The notes beneath the pieces were generated by a model. That model was not told the DNA's origin, searched no databases, and saw nothing but the letters and a program-made list of their open reading frames with translations. The translations under genes were made by a program, and so were the position numbers. From Solimonas aquatica (GTDB taxonomy: Bacteria; Pseudomonadota; Gammaproteobacteria; Nevskiales; Nevskiaceae), in NCBI RefSeq assembly GCF_900111015.1, contig NZ_FOFS01000012.1, positions 1-64,000 on the forward strand: a stretch of 64,000 nucleotides of DNA, given 5' to 3'. Of the stretch, positions 22,644-33,105 are shown piece by piece. The stretch's first letter is position 1; each line of letters opens with the position of its first letter.

Positions 22644-23477
22644 ATGCCATTGGTCCAGCTCAAACCGACGTCGCCGGGTGCGCGCCACCAGGTCCGGGTG
22701 GTCACCCCCGGTCTGTGGAAGGGCGAAGCCCACGCGCCGCTGCTCGAAAAGCAGAGCCGCTCGGGCGGCCGCAACAACAACGGCCACATCACCACCCGTC
22801 ACAAGGGCGGTGGTCAGAAGCAGCACTATCGTCTGATCGACTTCAAGCGCAACAAGGACGGCGTGCCCGCCCGCGTCGAGCGTCTGGAGTACGACCCCAA
22901 CCGCAGCGCCCACATCGCGCTGCTGTGCTACGCCGACGGCGAGCGCCGCTACATCATCGCGCCGCGCGGCGTGGCGGTGGGCGACACCCTGCTCTCGGGC
23001 AGCGACGCGCCGATCAAGGCCGGCAACGCCCTGCCGCTGCGCAATATCCCCATCGGTTCCACCGTGCATTGCGTGGAGCTGCGTCCCGGCAAGGGCGCGC
23101 AGATCGCGCGCAGCGCCGGCGCCGCCATCCAGCTGGTCGCCCGCGACGGCGAATACGCCACCATCCGCCTGCGTTCCGGCGAGATGCGCAAGGTGCAGTC
23201 GGATTGCCGCGCGGTGGTGGGTGAAGTCGGCAACAACGAGCACAACCTGCGCCAGTACGGCAAGGCCGGCGCCAAGCGCCACAAGGGCATCCGCCCGACG
23301 GTGCGCGGCGTGGTCATGAACCCGGTGGATCACCCGCACGGTGGTGGCGAAGGCCGCTCCGGTCAGGGTAACCCGCATCCGGTTACGCCGTGGGGTCAGC
23401 AGACCAAGGGCCTGAAGACCCGCAACAACAAGCGCACGCAGAAGTTCATCGTGCGCAGCCGCCACTCCAAGAAGTAA
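22644..23477 (+). CDS. rplB: 50S ribosomal protein L2
   Basis: 277 aa (E. coli 273). Needed for subunit association and peptidyl-transferase activity. It has [18 protein letters not shown] near the N-terminus and the C-terminal [12 protein letters not shown] segment containing the conserved histidine near the catalytic centre. Starts 14 nt after rplW with GAGG upstream. Confidence 0.98.
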   Translation: MPLVQLKPTSPGARHQVRVVTPGLWKGEAHAPLLEKQSRSGGRNNNGHITTRHKGGGQKQHYRLIDFKRNKDGVPARVERLEYDPNRSAHIALLCYADGERRYIIAPRGVAVGDTLLSGSDAPIKAGNALPLRNIPIGSTVHCVELRPGKGAQIARSAGAAIQLVARDGEYATIRLRSGEMRKVQSDCRAVVGEVGNNEHNLRQYGKAGAKRHKGIRPTVRGVVMNPVDHPHGGGEGRSGQGNPHPVTPWGQQTKGLKTRNNKRTQKFIVRSRHSKK

Positions 23478-23489
23478 GCAGGTATAGCC

Positions 23490-23762
23490 ATGCCGCGTTC
23501 CGTAAAGAAGGGCCCGTTCGTGGATCACCACCTCGCCAAGAAGGTGGAAGTCATGTCGGGTCAGCGCGTCAAGAAGCCGATCAAGACCTGGTCGCGCCGT
23601 TCGATGATCACGCCCGATTTCGTCGGGCTGACCATCCAGGTGCACAACGGCAAGACCCACATGCCGGTGTTCGTCACCGACAACATGGTCGGTCACAAGC
23701 TCGGCGAATTTGCGCCGACCCGTACCTTCAAGGGTCACGGCGACAAGAAGTCCGAAGGCTAA
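23490..23762 (+). CDS. rpsS: 30S ribosomal protein S19
   Basis: 90 aa. Sits in the 30S head with S13. Starts [14 protein letters not shown] and ends [20 protein letters not shown], both diagnostic. Part of the tightly packed S10 operon (12-nt gaps on each side). Confidence 0.98.
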   Translation: MPRSVKKGPFVDHHLAKKVEVMSGQRVKKPIKTWSRRSMITPDFVGLTIQVHNGKTHMPVFVTDNMVGHKLGEFAPTRTFKGHGDKKSEG

Positions 23763-23774
23763 GGATCAGCAGCC

Positions 23775-24110
23775 ATGCAGACGCAAGCCATTTTGAAGTT
23801 CGTTCGCCTGTCGCCGAAGAAGGCGCGCGCGATCGCCGACCTGGTCCGCGGCAAGCCCGTGGACGAGGCGCGCAACATCCTCAAGTACTCCACGCGCAAG
23901 CCGGCCCGCATCCTGTTCAAGGTGCTGGAGTCCGCCATTGCCAACGCCGAGAACAATCACGGCGCCGACGTGGACGAGCTGAAGGTCAAGGAGATCTACA
24001 TCGACCAGGGGCCGGTGCTCAAGCGCATCATGCCCCGCGCCAAGGGTCGTGCGGATCGCATCCTGAAGCCGACCAGCCACATCACGATCAAGGTTTCGGA
24101 CGGCCATTAA
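23775..24110 (+). CDS. rplV: 50S ribosomal protein L22
   Basis: 111 aa. Its beta-hairpin reaches the exit-tunnel constriction with L4. The globular part starts [23 protein letters not shown] and the hairpin tip is around [18 protein letters not shown]. Normal length. Confidence 0.98.
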   Translation: MQTQAILKFVRLSPKKARAIADLVRGKPVDEARNILKYSTRKPARILFKVLESAIANAENNHGADVDELKVKEIYIDQGPVLKRIMPRAKGRADRILKPTSHITIKVSDGH

Positions 24111-24136
24111 GGCCCGCGTTACGAGAGAGCGAACTC

Positions 24137-24826
24137 ATGGGTCATAAAGTCAATCCGAACGGTTTTCGTCTGGGCATCACCACGTCCTGGACCTCGAACT
24201 GGTACGCCGAGCGCAAGGTCTACAGCGAGAACCTGCTGAAGGACATGCAGGTGCGCGATTTCCTGCGCAACAAGCTGTCGCAGGCCTCGGTCTCGCGCAT
24301 CCAGATCGACCGCCCGGCGAAGTCGGCGCGCGTCACCATCCACACCGCCCGTCCCGGTATCGTGATCGGCAAGAAGGGTGAGGACATCGAGAAGCTGAAG
24401 GGCCAGGTCGCCAAGATGATGAATCTGAAGACCGACTCCGTGCACATCTCAGTCGAGGAAATCCGCAAGCCGGAACTCGACGCCAAGCTGATCGCCGACA
24501 GCGTCGCGCAGCAGCTGGAGCGCCGCATCATGTTCCGCCGCGCCATGAAGCGCGCGGTGCAGAACGCGATGCGCCTGGGTGCGGGCGGCATCAAGATCCA
24601 GGTTGGCGGCCGTCTCAACGGCGCTGAAATCGCCCGCGTCGAGTGGTATCGCGAAGGCCGCGTGCCGCTTCACACCCTGCGTGCCCACGTCGACTACGCC
24701 ACCGGCGAAGCCAAGACCACCTACGGCGTCATCGGCGTCAAGGTCTGGGTGTTCACCGGCGAAGTCTTCGAATCCGACCGCCGTGGCGACAAGAAGGACG
24801 AGGCCTCCGAGGCCCGTGCCTCCTAA
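24137..24826 (+). CDS. rpsC: 30S ribosomal protein S3
   Basis: 229 aa (E. coli 233). Forms the mRNA entry site with S4 and S5 and has a KH domain with [15 protein letters not shown] near residue 74. The start is the ATG of [12 protein letters not shown]; the same frame is open far upstream through rpsS/rplV but that part is not coding. Thr codons are almost all ACC, a useful contrast with tuf. Confidence 0.98.
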   Translation: MGHKVNPNGFRLGITTSWTSNWYAERKVYSENLLKDMQVRDFLRNKLSQASVSRIQIDRPAKSARVTIHTARPGIVIGKKGEDIEKLKGQVAKMMNLKTDSVHISVEEIRKPELDAKLIADSVAQQLERRIMFRRAMKRAVQNAMRLGAGGIKIQVGGRLNGAEIARVEWYREGRVPLHTLRAHVDYATGEAKTTYGVIGVKVWVFTGEVFESDRRGDKKDEASEARAS

Positions 24827-24864
24827 GACCCCGACGCAACAGTCTTAACGGGAAGAACACTGCC

Positions 24865-25278
24865 ATGATGCAGCCCAAGCGAACCAAGTTTCGCAAACAA
24901 CGCAAAGGTTCCAACACCGGTATGGCCTTGGTCGGTAACAAGGTCAGCTTCGGTGAGTGGGGTCTGAAGTCGACCGAACCCGGCCGCGTCACCGCGCGCC
25001 AGATCGAAGCCGCGCGCCGCGTGATCACGCGCTACATCAAGCGCGGCGGCAAGGTCTGGATTCGCGTGTTTCCGGACGTGCCGGTCACCAAGAAGCCTCT
25101 GGAAGTCCGCATGGGCTCCGGCAAGGGCAACGTCGAGTACTGGGTCGCCAAGGTGCAGCCCGGCAAGGTGCTCTACGAAATGGAAGGCGTCGATGAAAAC
25201 ACCGCGCGCGAGGCATTCCGCCTGGCCGCGGCGAAGCTGCCCGTGAAGACCAGCTTCGTCAACCGGACGATCATGTAA
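24865..25278 (+). CDS. rplP: 50S ribosomal protein L16
   Basis: 137 aa. Contacts the A-site tRNA region. Begins [15 protein letters not shown]; most bacteria have MLQPKRTK, so the ATG at 24865 was chosen although ATG 24868 is one codon on. It contains the [24 protein letters not shown] region. The last base of its stop is the first base of rpmC's ATG (TAATG). Confidence 0.97.
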   Translation: MMQPKRTKFRKQRKGSNTGMALVGNKVSFGEWGLKSTEPGRVTARQIEAARRVITRYIKRGGKVWIRVFPDVPVTKKPLEVRMGSGKGNVEYWVAKVQPGKVLYEMEGVDENTAREAFRLAAAKLPVKTSFVNRTIM

Positions 25279-25484
25279 TGGCCAAGTCAACCGAATACGT
25301 GAAGTCCCTGCGTGGCAAGGACGAAAAGGCGCTGGGCGAGGAAGTCGCCGCGCTGCGCCGCGAGCAGTTCAATCTGCGCATGCAGCAGGCCACCGGCCAG
25401 GCGGTGAAGCCGCATCTGGTGCGTGAGGCCCGCAAGAATATTGCGCGCGTGAAGACCATCGCGCAGCAGGTGAAAGCGAAATGA
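25278..25484 (+). CDS. rpmC: 50S ribosomal protein L29
   Basis: 68 aa, a small two-helix protein near the exit tunnel. It shows the [21 protein letters not shown] pattern in two helices and ends with [10 protein letters not shown]-like residues. Coupled to rplP by TAATG and to rpsQ by a four-base overlap. Confidence 0.97.
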   Translation: MAKSTEYVKSLRGKDEKALGEEVAALRREQFNLRMQQATGQAVKPHLVREARKNIARVKTIAQQVKAK

Positions 25485-25753
25485 GCGAGCAAACCGAAAC
25501 CAAGAGCCAGCGCCGCATCGTCGGTCGCGTGGTGAGCAACAAGGGCGACAAGACCATTACGGTCCTGGTCGAGCGCACCGAGCGCCATGCGTTGTACGGC
25601 AAGCTGCTGCGCCGCTCCACCAAGCTGCGCGCGCATGACGAGACCAACGCGTGCAAGGAAGGCGACACCGTGGCGATCGTGGAAACGCGCCCGCTGTCAG
25701 CCACCAAGCGCTTCCGCCTCGTTGAAATCCTGAAGACCGGTTCGGCCGCCTAA
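25481..25753 (+). CDS. rpsQ: 30S ribosomal protein S17
   Basis: 90 aa, an OB-fold primary 16S-binding protein. Diagnostic segments are [19 protein letters not shown] and [21 protein letters not shown] (in two parts). It closes the S10 operon with an ATGA overlap on rpmC. Confidence 0.97.
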   Translation: MSEQTETKSQRRIVGRVVSNKGDKTITVLVERTERHALYGKLLRRSTKLRAHDETNACKEGDTVAIVETRPLSATKRFRLVEILKTGSAA

Positions 25754-25772
25754 GAGCGCAGGAGCACACGCC

Positions 25773-26138
25773 ATGATTCAACAGGAAAGCTTTCTGCTCG
25801 TCGCCGACAACAGCGGCGCGCGCGAAGTGCAGGTGATTCAGGTCAAGGGTTCCACCTACCGCCGTTACGCGGCCGTTGGCGACCTGATCAAGGTCACCGT
25901 CAAGGACGCGATTCCGCGCGGCAAGGTCAAGAAGGGTGAGGTGCATGACGCGGTGGTCGTGCGCACGCGCTTCCCGATCAAGCGCGCCGACGGCTCGGTG
26001 ATCCGTTTCGACAGCAACGCTGCGGTGCTGCTGACCAACAAGCTGGAGCCGCTGGGCACCCGTATCTTCGGACCGGTGACGCGCGAACTGCGCGACCGCT
26101 TCATGAAGATCGTGTCGCTGGCGCCCGAAGTGATCTGA
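25773..26138 (+). CDS. rplN: 50S ribosomal protein L14
   Basis: 121 aa. Faces the 30S subunit at an intersubunit bridge. Begins [19 protein letters not shown] and contains [12 protein letters not shown] and the [14 protein letters not shown]-terminus. First gene of the spc group. No separate promoter was recognised in the 19-nt gap, so readthrough from S10 is likely. Confidence 0.98.
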   Translation: MIQQESFLLVADNSGAREVQVIQVKGSTYRRYAAVGDLIKVTVKDAIPRGKVKKGEVHDAVVVRTRFPIKRADGSVIRFDSNAAVLLTNKLEPLGTRIFGPVTRELRDRFMKIVSLAPEVI

Positions 26139-26151
26139 AGGTAGAGCGATC

Positions 26152-26478
26152 ATGAGCAAGATCAAGAAAGGCGACGAGATCGTCGTCATCACCGGCAAGG
26201 ACAAGGGTCGTCGCGGCAAGGTGACCCAGGTACTGGCCAGCGGCAAGGTTGTCGTCGAAGGCGTCAACGTTGCCAAGAAGCACCAGCGCGGCAACCCCAA
26301 CGCGGGCGTGGCCGGTGGCATCGTCGAGAAGGAAATGCCCATCGACATTTCCAATGTCGCGATCTTCAACCCGAAGACCGGCAAGGGCGACCGCATCGGC
26401 TATCGCGTCGAAAGCACCGGTGAGAAGCGCCGCAAGGTGCGCATTTTCAAGTCCAGCCAAGAGCTGGTGGACGGCTAA
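26152..26478 (+). CDS. rplX: 50S ribosomal protein L24
   Basis: 108 aa with a KOW motif at the start ([21 protein letters not shown]). An assembly initiator near the tunnel exit. It has the typical [12 protein letters not shown] segment. 13 nt after rplN. Confidence 0.98.
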   Translation: MSKIKKGDEIVVITGKDKGRRGKVTQVLASGKVVVEGVNVAKKHQRGNPNAGVAGGIVEKEMPIDISNVAIFNPKTGKGDRIGYRVESTGEKRRKVRIFKSSQELVDG

Positions 26479-26489
26479 GGTAGAAAGCC

Positions 26490-27026
26490 ATGGCGACTCT
26501 GCAAACCCTGTATCGCGAGAAGCTGGCCTCGCAGCTGCAAACGCAGCTCGGCGTCGGTGCGATGGAAGTGCCGCGCATCACCAAGATCACGCTCAACATG
26601 GGCGTGGGTGAAGCGACCAACGACAAGAAGATCATCGAGAAGGCGGTGGAAGACATGACCGCCATCGCCGGCCAGAAGCCGGTGATCACCAAGACCCGCA
26701 TCGCCATCGCCGCCTTCAAGGTGCGCGAGAACTATCCGGTGGGCGTCAAGGTGACGCTGCGCCGCGAGAAGATGTACGAGTTCCTGGAGCGCCTGATCTC
26801 CGTCGCCCTGCCCCGTATCCGCGACTTCCGCGGCATCTCGGCGCGCGGCTTCGATGGCGCCGGCAACTTCAACTTCGGCATCACCGAGCAGATCATCTTT
26901 CCGGAAATCGAGTACGAAAAGGTCGATGCGCTGCGCGGCATGAACATCACCATCACCACCACGGCGAAGACCGACGAGCAGGGCAAGGCGCTGCTCGAAG
27001 CGTTCAGCTTCCCGTTCCGCAAGTAA
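26490..27026 (+). CDS. rplE: 50S ribosomal protein L5
   Basis: 178 aa. Binds 5S rRNA and contacts the P-site tRNA. Contains [10 protein letters not shown], the [10 protein letters not shown] segment and [20 protein letters not shown] at the C-terminus. Length as in E. coli (179). Confidence 0.98.
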   Translation: MATLQTLYREKLASQLQTQLGVGAMEVPRITKITLNMGVGEATNDKKIIEKAVEDMTAIAGQKPVITKTRIAIAAFKVRENYPVGVKVTLRREKMYEFLERLISVALPRIRDFRGISARGFDGAGNFNFGITEQIIFPEIEYEKVDALRGMNITITTTAKTDEQGKALLEAFSFPFRK

Positions 27027-27038
27027 GGCAGACATCAC

Positions 27039-27344
27039 ATGGCCAAGACCAACATGATCGAGCGCGAGAAGAAGCGCGCTGCCCTGGCTGCGAAGCACGC
27101 CAAGAAGCGCGCCGCGCTCAAGGCGACCATTTCCAGCGTGACCGCTTCGGACGACGACAAGGCCGCCGCCGTGGTCGCGCTCCAGAAGCTGCCGCGTGAT
27201 TCGTCCAAGAGCCGCCAGCGCAAGCGCTGCCAGCTCACCGGCCGCTCGCGCGGTGTGTATCGCAAGTTCGGCCTCGCGCGTCACAAGCTGCGCGAAGCCG
27301 CCAACCGCGGCGAAGTGCCGGGCCTGAAGAAGGCGAGCTGGTAA
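27039..27344 (+). CDS. rpsN: 30S ribosomal protein S14 (zinc-free form)
   Basis: 101 aa, the long type without the CxxC zinc pairs. Ends with the signature [20 protein letters not shown]...[11 protein letters not shown]. Located between L5 and S8 as usual. Confidence 0.98.
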   Translation: MAKTNMIEREKKRAALAAKHAKKRAALKATISSVTASDDDKAAAVVALQKLPRDSSKSRQRKRCQLTGRSRGVYRKFGLARHKLREAANRGEVPGLKKASW

Positions 27345-27357
27345 GAGGACTAGAAGC

Positions 27358-27753
27358 ATGAGCATGACCGATCCGATCGCCGACTTCCTGACCCGCATCC
27401 GCAACGGGCAGTCCGCGCGCAAAAAGCAGGTGACCTCGCCCTCGTCCAAGATCAAGGAATCGATCGCGGCGGTGCTGAAGGATGAAGGCTACATCGCCGA
27501 TTACGCGGTGGTGGCCGACGGCGCCAAGAAGACCATCAGCCTGACCCTGAAGTACTTCGAGGGCAAGCCGGTGATCGAGCGCATCGAGCGCGTGTCCAAG
27601 CCGGCGCTGCGCGTGTACAAGGGCAAGGACGAACTGCCCAAGGTGCTTGGCGGCCTGGGTGTCGCCATCGTCTCCACGCCCAGCGGTGTGCTGAGCGATC
27701 GCAAGGCGCGCGCTGCCGGTCTCGGTGGCGAGGTGCTGTGCATCGTCGCCTAA
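27358..27753 (+). CDS. rpsH: 30S ribosomal protein S8
   Basis: 131 aa. Primary binder of the 16S central domain and, in E. coli, translational repressor of the spc operon at the L5 start. Contains [14 protein letters not shown] at the N-terminus and the C-terminal [13 protein letters not shown] motif. Confidence 0.98.
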   Translation: MSMTDPIADFLTRIRNGQSARKKQVTSPSSKIKESIAAVLKDEGYIADYAVVADGAKKTISLTLKYFEGKPVIERIERVSKPALRVYKGKDELPKVLGGLGVAIVSTPSGVLSDRKARAAGLGGEVLCIVA

Positions 27754-27763
27754 GGAGAATTCA

Positions 27764-28294
27764 ATGTCCCGCGTTGCCAAATCCCCGGTCAAGCTGCCTG
27801 CCGGTGTGCAAGTTTCCAAGACCGGCGGCCTGCTGACGGTCAAGGGCGCCAAGAGCGCCGTGGTCGTCAATGTGCCGGCCAAGGTCGAGATCGAAGTGCA
27901 GGGTGACACCGTCACCGTCAGCGCCGCCTCGGTGGCTGCCGACAACATGATGGCCGGCACCTTCCGCGCCCTGCTCAACAACGCCGTGGTCGGCGTGAGC
28001 AAGGGTTACGAGAAGAAGCTGAACCTGGTGGGCGTGGGTTATCGCGCCGCCACCGCCGGCAAGAAGCTCAACCTGTCGCTGGGCTTCTCGCACCCCATCG
28101 AATACCCGATTCCCGAAGGCATCACGGTGGAAACGCCGACGCAGACGGAAATCATCGTCAAGGGTGCGGACAAGAAGATGGTCGGCCAGGTTGCCGCCGA
28201 CATCCGCGGTTTCCGTCCGCCGGAGCCCTATAAGGGCAAGGGCGTGCGTTACTCCACCGAGAAGGTGGAACTCAAGGAAGCGAAGAAGAAGTAA
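27764..28294 (+). CDS. rplF: 50S ribosomal protein L6
   Basis: 176 aa. Lies near the sarcin-ricin loop and GTPase centre. Two homologous halves; the C-terminal RPPEPYKGKGVRY motif is clear. The ATG at 27764 has GGAGAA upstream; an earlier in-frame ATG at 27725 falls inside rpsH and was discarded. Confidence 0.98.
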   Translation: MSRVAKSPVKLPAGVQVSKTGGLLTVKGAKSAVVVNVPAKVEIEVQGDTVTVSAASVAADNMMAGTFRALLNNAVVGVSKGYEKKLNLVGVGYRAATAGKKLNLSLGFSHPIEYPIPEGITVETPTQTEIIVKGADKKMVGQVAADIRGFRPPEPYKGKGVRYSTEKVELKEAKKK

Positions 28295-28361
28295 CGCGCT
28301 CGCGTGGTTCGTCCACCTTCGGACGGCACTGCGCAGATGGGCCGTACTTAATCCCGCAAAC

Positions 28362-28380
28362 ATTTTGGTCAGAACCAAAA
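28362..28380 (+). other. Hairpin in the rplF-rplR gap
   Basis: TTTTGGT and ACCAAAA pair around a CAGA loop, ten bases before the rplR start. The 96-nt gap is much longer than the 4-20 nt elsewhere in this operon, and rplR has no strong Shine-Dalgarno. Function unknown. Confidence 0.45.
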
Positions 28381-28390
28381 AGTTGGAATC

Positions 28391-28747
28391 ATGAAGGACA
28401 AAAAGCAGATCCGCCTGCGCCGTGCCCGCCGCACGCGCGCCCATATCCGCGAGCTGGGTGTGCATCGCCTGGCCGTGCATCGCACGCCCAAGCACATCTA
28501 TGCGCAGATCATCGCGCCGGATGCCAGCGTCACGGTCGTGGCCGCCTCCACCGTCGAGAAGTCGGTGGTCGAAGGCCTGGAAGCGACCGGCAACGTCGAA
28601 GCCGCCAAGAAGGTGGGCGAGGCGATTGCCGCACGCGCCAAGGAAAAGGGCATCACCAAGGTCGCGTTCGACCGCGCGGGTTTTCAGTATCACGGCCGCA
28701 TCAAGGCCCTGGCCGACGCCGCGCGTGAAGCCGGCCTGGAGTTCTAA
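28391..28747 (+). CDS. rplR: 50S ribosomal protein L18
   Basis: 118 aa. Binds 5S rRNA with L5. Contains [16 protein letters not shown] and the C-terminal [28 protein letters not shown] in two parts. It follows an unusually long gap with a hairpin and lacks a good ribosome site. Confidence 0.97.
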   Translation: MKDKKQIRLRRARRTRAHIRELGVHRLAVHRTPKHIYAQIIAPDASVTVVAASTVEKSVVEGLEATGNVEAAKKVGEAIAARAKEKGITKVAFDRAGFQYHGRIKALADAAREAGLEF

Positions 28748-28750
28748 GTC

Positions 28751-29266
28751 ATGGCGAATCAGCAGCATTTCGACGAACAGCAGAGCGGCGGCGATCTCAA
28801 GGAGAAGCTGATCGCGGTCAACCGCGTGTCCAAGACGGTCAAGGGCGGCAAGCAGTTCGCCTTCACCGCGCTGACCGTGGTGGGCGACGGCGCCGGTCGC
28901 GTCGGCTTCGGTTATGGCAAGGCGCGCGAAGTGCCGCAGGCCATCTCAAAGGCCATGGACCAGGCGCGCAAGAACATGGTGACGGTGCCGCTCAAGGGCC
29001 TCACCGTGCAGCACGAGAACTGGGGTACGCATGGCGCCGCCAAGGTGTTCGTGCGTCCGGCCTCGGACGGTACCGGCGTGATCGCCGGCGGTGCGATGCG
29101 CGCCGTGTTCGAAGTGGCCGGCGTGCAGAACGTGCTCGCCAAGGCCCTGGGTTCGCGTAATCCGATCAACCTCGTGCGCGCCACCATGAACGCGCTGACG
29201 AAGATGAATCTGCCGTCTGAAATTGCCGCCAAGCGTGGCAAGACGGTCGAAGAAATCCTCCGCTAA
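28751..29266 (+). CDS. rpsE: 30S ribosomal protein S5
   Basis: 171 aa. Works with S3 and S4 at the mRNA entry and in decoding accuracy. It has the double-stranded-RNA-binding start [34 protein letters not shown] and [12 protein letters not shown]. Three nt after rplR. Confidence 0.98.
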   Translation: MANQQHFDEQQSGGDLKEKLIAVNRVSKTVKGGKQFAFTALTVVGDGAGRVGFGYGKAREVPQAISKAMDQARKNMVTVPLKGLTVQHENWGTHGAAKVFVRPASDGTGVIAGGAMRAVFEVAGVQNVLAKALGSRNPINLVRATMNALTKMNLPSEIAAKRGKTVEEILR

Positions 29267-29284
29267 GACTTTTAGGAACCGGTC

Positions 29285-29476
29285 ATGACCGCCAATAAAC
29301 AGCTGAAGCTGACGCTGATCCGCAGCCTCGCCAAGCGCCTGCCGGTGCACCAGCAGTGCGTGCGCGGCCTGGGCCTGACCCGCCGCCACCAGACGGTGAC
29401 GGTGGCCGCCACCCCGGAGAACCTGGGCATGGTGCGCAAGGTCTCCTACATGCTGCAGATCGAAGAAGTCGTCTGA
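29285..29476 (+). CDS. rpmD: 50S ribosomal protein L30
   Basis: 63 aa, of normal bacterial size. It has the typical [25 protein letters not shown] in two parts and MLQIEEVV end. Confidence 0.97.
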   Translation: MTANKQLKLTLIRSLAKRLPVHQQCVRGLGLTRRHQTVTVAATPENLGMVRKVSYMLQIEEVV

Positions 29477-29505
29477 GCACGAACCGCAACGCGGAAAGTA
29501 CGAAC

Positions 29506-29937
29506 ATGAAACTCAATACCATCAAGCCGGCCAAGGGCGCCAAGACCAAGAAGGTCCGCGTTGCCCGTGGTATCGGTTCGGGCATCGGCAAGACCGCCGG
29601 TCGCGGCCACAAGGGTCAGCACGCACGCAAGGGCGGCTACCACAAGCTGGGCTTCGAAGGCGGCCAGATGCCGATCCAGCGTCGTCTGCCCAAGCGCGGC
29701 TTCAAGTCGCCGATCAAGGCCCTGACAGCGGAAGTGCGCCTCTCCGAGCTGGAAAAGCTCAAGGCCGACGAGATCGATCTCGCCGTGCTCAAGGCTGCCA
29801 GCGTGGTGCCGGCGATCACCGAGACCGCCAAGGTCATCAAGAGCGGCACGCTGACCCGCAAGCTCGCCCTCAAGGGCGTGCTGGTCACCAAGGGCGCGAA
29901 GGAAGCGATCCTCGCCGCCGGCGGTAGTGTTGAGTAA
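29506..29937 (+). CDS. rplO: 50S ribosomal protein L15
   Basis: 143 aa. A late 50S assembly protein with the Gly-rich N-terminal tail [21 protein letters not shown] and [18 protein letters not shown]. The ATG at 29506 starts [11 protein letters not shown]. Located just before secY. Confidence 0.98.
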   Translation: MKLNTIKPAKGAKTKKVRVARGIGSGIGKTAGRGHKGQHARKGGYHKLGFEGGQMPIQRRLPKRGFKSPIKALTAEVRLSELEKLKADEIDLAVLKAASVVPAITETAKVIKSGTLTRKLALKGVLVTKGAKEAILAAGGSVE

Positions 29938-29951
29938 GGGACTTCGGTCAT

Positions 29952-31298
29952 ATGGCTAAAGCACCGGGAGCGCCGGGCGGTTCGATGGTTCCTGATCTGG
30001 GCAAGATCGGGGAGGTGCGCAATCGCCTCCTGTTTTTGCTCGGCGCGATCATCGTGTTCCGCATTGGCAGCTTCATCCCGGTGCCGGGCATCGACCCGGT
30101 GCAGCTGGCGGCGCTTTTCAACAAGAGCCACGGCACCATCCTGGACATGTTCAACATGTTCTCGGGCGGTGCCCTGCATCGCCTGTCGATCTTCGCTCTG
30201 GGCGTGATGCCGTACATCTCGGCGAGCATCATCGTGCAGCTGATGGCCACCATCGTGCCGCAGCTCAAGGAACTGAAGAAGGAAGGCGAGTCCGGCCGCC
30301 GCCAGATCACCAAGTACACGCGCTACGGCACGCTGGCACTGGCGATCTTCCAGTCCTTCGGCGCGGCGCTGGCGCTGCAGAAGTCGGGCGTGGCGATCAA
30401 CCCGGGCTTCAGCTTCCTGTTCGTGGCGACGATCACCCTGGTGACCGGCACCATGTTCCTGATGTGGCTGGGTGAGCAGATCACCGAGCGCGGCATCGGC
30501 AACGGCATCTCGATGATCATCTTCGCCGGCATCGTCGCGGGCTTCCCGCGCGCGCTCGCCGCCACCGCGCAGCTGGTCAGCGAAGGCTCGATCGGCGGCT
30601 TCACGGTGCTGGTGGTGCTGGCACTGGTGGCGCTGGTGACCTGGGGCGTGGTGTTCTTCGAGCGCGCCCAGCGCCGTATTCCGATTCACCATGCGCGCCG
30701 TCAGCAGGGCCGCCGCATCTTCGCGGCGCAGACCCAGCATCTGCCGCTCAAGCTCAACATGTCGGGCGTGATTCCGCCGATCTTCGCCTCGTCGATCATC
30801 CTGTTCCCGGCTTCGCTGGTGCAGTTCTTCGGCAATGGCGGTGCGACCGGCGGTCTGGCGGGTTTCCTGCAGAAGCTGGCCAATGCGCTCTCGCCCGGCC
30901 AGCCCCTGTACACTCTGCTGTACGGTCTGCTGATCATCTTTTTCTGCTTCTTCTACACCGCGCTGGTGTTCGACTCGCGCGAGACCGCCGAGAACCTGAA
31001 GAAGTCCGGCGCCTTCATTCCTGGCGTGCGCCCTGGCGCGATGACCGCGAAGTACATCGACACCGTGCTGACCCGTCTGACCGTGGTGGGCTCGGTGTAC
31101 ATCCTGGTGATCTGCCTGGTGCCGGAAATCCTGCGCTCGGCGGTCAGCGCGGTGCCCTTCTACTTCGGCGGCACCTCGCTGCTGATCACGGTGGTCGTGG
31201 TGATGGATTTCATGGCGCAGCTGCAGGCGCATCTGATGTCGCACCAGTACGAAGGCCTGATGAAGAAGGCCAATCTGAAGTCCCTGGGTCCGGTCTGA
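29952..31298 (+). CDS. secY: Preprotein translocase subunit SecY
   Basis: 448 aa with ten membrane helices, the channel of the Sec translocon in the inner membrane. Clear landmarks are [11 protein letters not shown] and the FNMFSGGAL plug region near residue 55-75, [29 protein letters not shown] in a cytosolic loop that meets ribosome and SecA, and [23 protein letters not shown]. Cotranscribed with the spc genes, 15 nt after rplO. Confidence 0.98.
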   Translation: MAKAPGAPGGSMVPDLGKIGEVRNRLLFLLGAIIVFRIGSFIPVPGIDPVQLAALFNKSHGTILDMFNMFSGGALHRLSIFALGVMPYISASIIVQLMATIVPQLKELKKEGESGRRQITKYTRYGTLALAIFQSFGAALALQKSGVAINPGFSFLFVATITLVTGTMFLMWLGEQITERGIGNGISMIIFAGIVAGFPRALAATAQLVSEGSIGGFTVLVVLALVALVTWGVVFFERAQRRIPIHHARRQQGRRIFAAQTQHLPLKLNMSGVIPPIFASSIILFPASLVQFFGNGGATGGLAGFLQKLANALSPGQPLYTLLYGLLIIFFCFFYTALVFDSRETAENLKKSGAFIPGVRPGAMTAKYIDTVLTRLTVVGSVYILVICLVPEILRSAVSAVPFYFGGTSLLITVVVVMDFMAQLQAHLMSHQYEGLMKKANLKSLGPV

Positions 31299-31339
31299 TC
31301 CGCTGGCCGCAACCCTTCGTTTAGCTCAAGAGGTCCATC

Positions 31340-31453
31340 ATGAAAGTCCGTGCATCGGTCAAGAAAATCTGCCGGAATTGCAAGGTCGTCCGCCGTAATG
31401 GCGTGGTCCGTATCCTCTGCACCGACCCCCGCCATAAGCAGCGGCAGGGCTGA
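31340..31453 (+). CDS. rpmJ: 50S ribosomal protein L36 (zinc form)
   Basis: A 37-aa gene at the end of the spc operon. The sequence begins [19 protein letters not shown] and has Cys11, Cys14, Cys27 and His32, the complete zinc ligand set. The ribosome site is AAGAGG. Confidence 0.97.
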   Translation: MKVRASVKKICRNCKVVRRNGVVRILCTDPRHKQRQG

Positions 31454-31455
31454 GA

Positions 31456-31490
31456 CCCGCAAAGCGCCGAAGGCGTTTGGCGGGTTTTGG
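31456..31490 (+). terminator. Terminator-like hairpin after rpmJ
   Basis: CCCGC...GCGGG and an inner GCGCC/GGCGT stem form a hairpin followed by TTTT. It separates the spc operon from the alpha operon promoter. Confidence 0.7.
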
Positions 31491-31579
31491 GTCACGCCAT
31501 GGATGGTGTGGCTGGGGCCAGATCAGGCGGTGTGGTCTCGCCAAGGATGGCCCAGGCAAGGCAGTAAAAGGTTGTGAAG

Positions 31580-31608
31580 TTGGACAGGCGCTGTAGTTTC
31601 AATATAAT
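31580..31608 (+). promoter_or_regulatory. Sigma70 promoter of the alpha operon
   Basis: -35 TTGGAC (31580-31585), exact 17-bp spacer, consensus -10 TATAAT (31603-31608). Transcription would begin near 31615, about 37 nt before rpsM. This is the best sigma70 promoter in the window. Confidence 0.88.
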
Positions 31609-31651
31609 GCGCGGCTTTTCGCGCGTTTGGCACCCATAATCGAGGTTTAAC

Positions 31652-32023
31652 ATGGCACGTATCGCGGGCGTTAACATCCCGGATAGGAAGCACACGGTGA
31701 TCGCCTTGCAGGCGATCTACGGCATCGGCAAGACCCGCGCAAAGGAAATCTGCGAGGCTGCCGGCATCAATCCCACGGTGCAGATCCGCACCCTGACCGA
31801 AGGCGAGCTGGAAAAGCTCCGCGCCGAGGTCGGCAAGTTCACGGTTGAAGGCGATCTGCGCCGTGAAGTCTCGATGAGCATCAAGCGCCTCGTCGATCTG
31901 GGCTCGTATCGCGGTCAGCGCCACCGCCGTGGCCTGCCGGTGCGCGGTCAGCGTACCCGCACCAACGCCCGTACCCGCAAGGGTCCGCGTCGCGGCACCG
32001 TTGCCACCAACAAGAAAACCTGA
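31652..32023 (+). CDS. rpsM: 30S ribosomal protein S13
   Basis: 123 aa. Contacts the P-site tRNA and the 50S subunit from the 30S head. Begins [18 protein letters not shown], contains [13 protein letters not shown], and ends with the basic tail [15 protein letters not shown]. First gene of the alpha operon. Confidence 0.98.
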   Translation: MARIAGVNIPDRKHTVIALQAIYGIGKTRAKEICEAAGINPTVQIRTLTEGELEKLRAEVGKFTVEGDLRREVSMSIKRLVDLGSYRGQRHRRGLPVRGQRTRTNARTRKGPRRGTVATNKKT

Positions 32024-32042
32024 TTGAGGACGGGACTCGCAA

Positions 32043-32441
32043 ATGGCTAATCCGAATCAGGCCGCAGCGGCCAAGCGCAAGAAGGTCAAGAAGAACGTCA
32101 CCGATGCGGTGGCGCATATTCATGCCTCCTTCAACAACACCATCATCCTGATCACCGACCGTCAGGGTAACGCCCTGTCGTGGAGCACCTCGGGTGCTGC
32201 GGGCTTCAAGGGCTCGCGCAAGTCCACGCCGTTCGCCGCGCAGGTCGCCGCCGACAAGGCCGGCCAGGCTGCCGCCGAACACGGCGTGAAGAACCTCGAA
32301 GTGCGCGTCAAGGGCCCCGGCCCGGGCCGCGAATCCGCGGTGCGTGCGCTCAACGCCGCCGGCTTCAAGATCACCAACATCACCGACGTCACGCCGATCC
32401 CGCACAACGGCTGCCGCCCGGCCAAGCGCCGCCGCGTGTAA
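32043..32441 (+). CDS. rpsK: 30S ribosomal protein S11
   Basis: 132 aa. Forms the platform near the mRNA exit. It has [19 protein letters not shown] and the C-terminal [20 protein letters not shown] stretch, in which an Asn-Gly pair is the known isoaspartate site. Confidence 0.98.
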   Translation: MANPNQAAAAKRKKVKKNVTDAVAHIHASFNNTIILITDRQGNALSWSTSGAAGFKGSRKSTPFAAQVAADKAGQAAAEHGVKNLEVRVKGPGPGRESAVRALNAAGFKITNITDVTPIPHNGCRPAKRRRV

Positions 32442-32454
32442 GGAGTAAAGAACA

Positions 32455-33075
32455 ATGGCTCGTTACATTGGCCCCAAGTGCAAGCTGTCCCGCCGTGCCG
32501 GCACCGACCTGCTGCTGAAGTCGCGCGCCCGCGCCATCGACAGCAAGTGCAACATGGAAACCCGCCCGGGTCAGCACGGCGCCGTCAAGCCGCGTCTGTC
32601 CGACTACGCCCTGCAGCTGCGCGAGAAGCAGAAGCTCAAGCAGATGTACGGCGTGCTGGAGCGTCAGTTCCGCAACTATTACAAGAAGGCCTCGTCGCGT
32701 AAGGGCGCCACCGGTCTGCTGCTGCTGCAGCTGCTGGAAACCCGCCTGGACAACGTGGTCTATCGCCTGGGCTTCTCGCGCACCCGCGCCGAGGCCCGTC
32801 AGCTGGTCTCGCACAAGTCGGTCGCGGTGAACGGCAAGCTGGTCAACATCCCCTCTTACGAGGTGAAGGCCGGCGACGTCATCGAGATCGTCGAGTCCTC
32901 GCGCAAGCAGTCGCGCATCGTCGAAGCGCTGTCGATCGCCACGCAGGCCGGCCTGCCGGACTGGGTGGACGTCGATGAGAAGGGCCTGAAGGGCACCTTC
33001 AAGGCGGTTCCGACCCGCGACCAGATCCTGCCGGACATCAACGAGGCGCTCGTCGTCGAGTTGTACTCGAAGTAA
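32455..33075 (+). CDS. rpsD: 30S ribosomal protein S4
   Basis: 206 aa, same length as E. coli. Nucleates 30S assembly and, in enterics, represses the alpha operon. It contains [18 protein letters not shown] and the S4 RNA-binding fold around [20 protein letters not shown]. Confidence 0.98.
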   Translation: MARYIGPKCKLSRRAGTDLLLKSRARAIDSKCNMETRPGQHGAVKPRLSDYALQLREKQKLKQMYGVLERQFRNYYKKASSRKGATGLLLLQLLETRLDNVVYRLGFSRTRAEARQLVSHKSVAVNGKLVNIPSYEVKAGDVIEIVESSRKQSRIVEALSIATQAGLPDWVDVDEKGLKGTFKAVPTRDQILPDINEALVVELYSK

Positions 33076-33105
33076 GACCCGGCTCTCAAAGTCACGAGGT
33101 ACATC

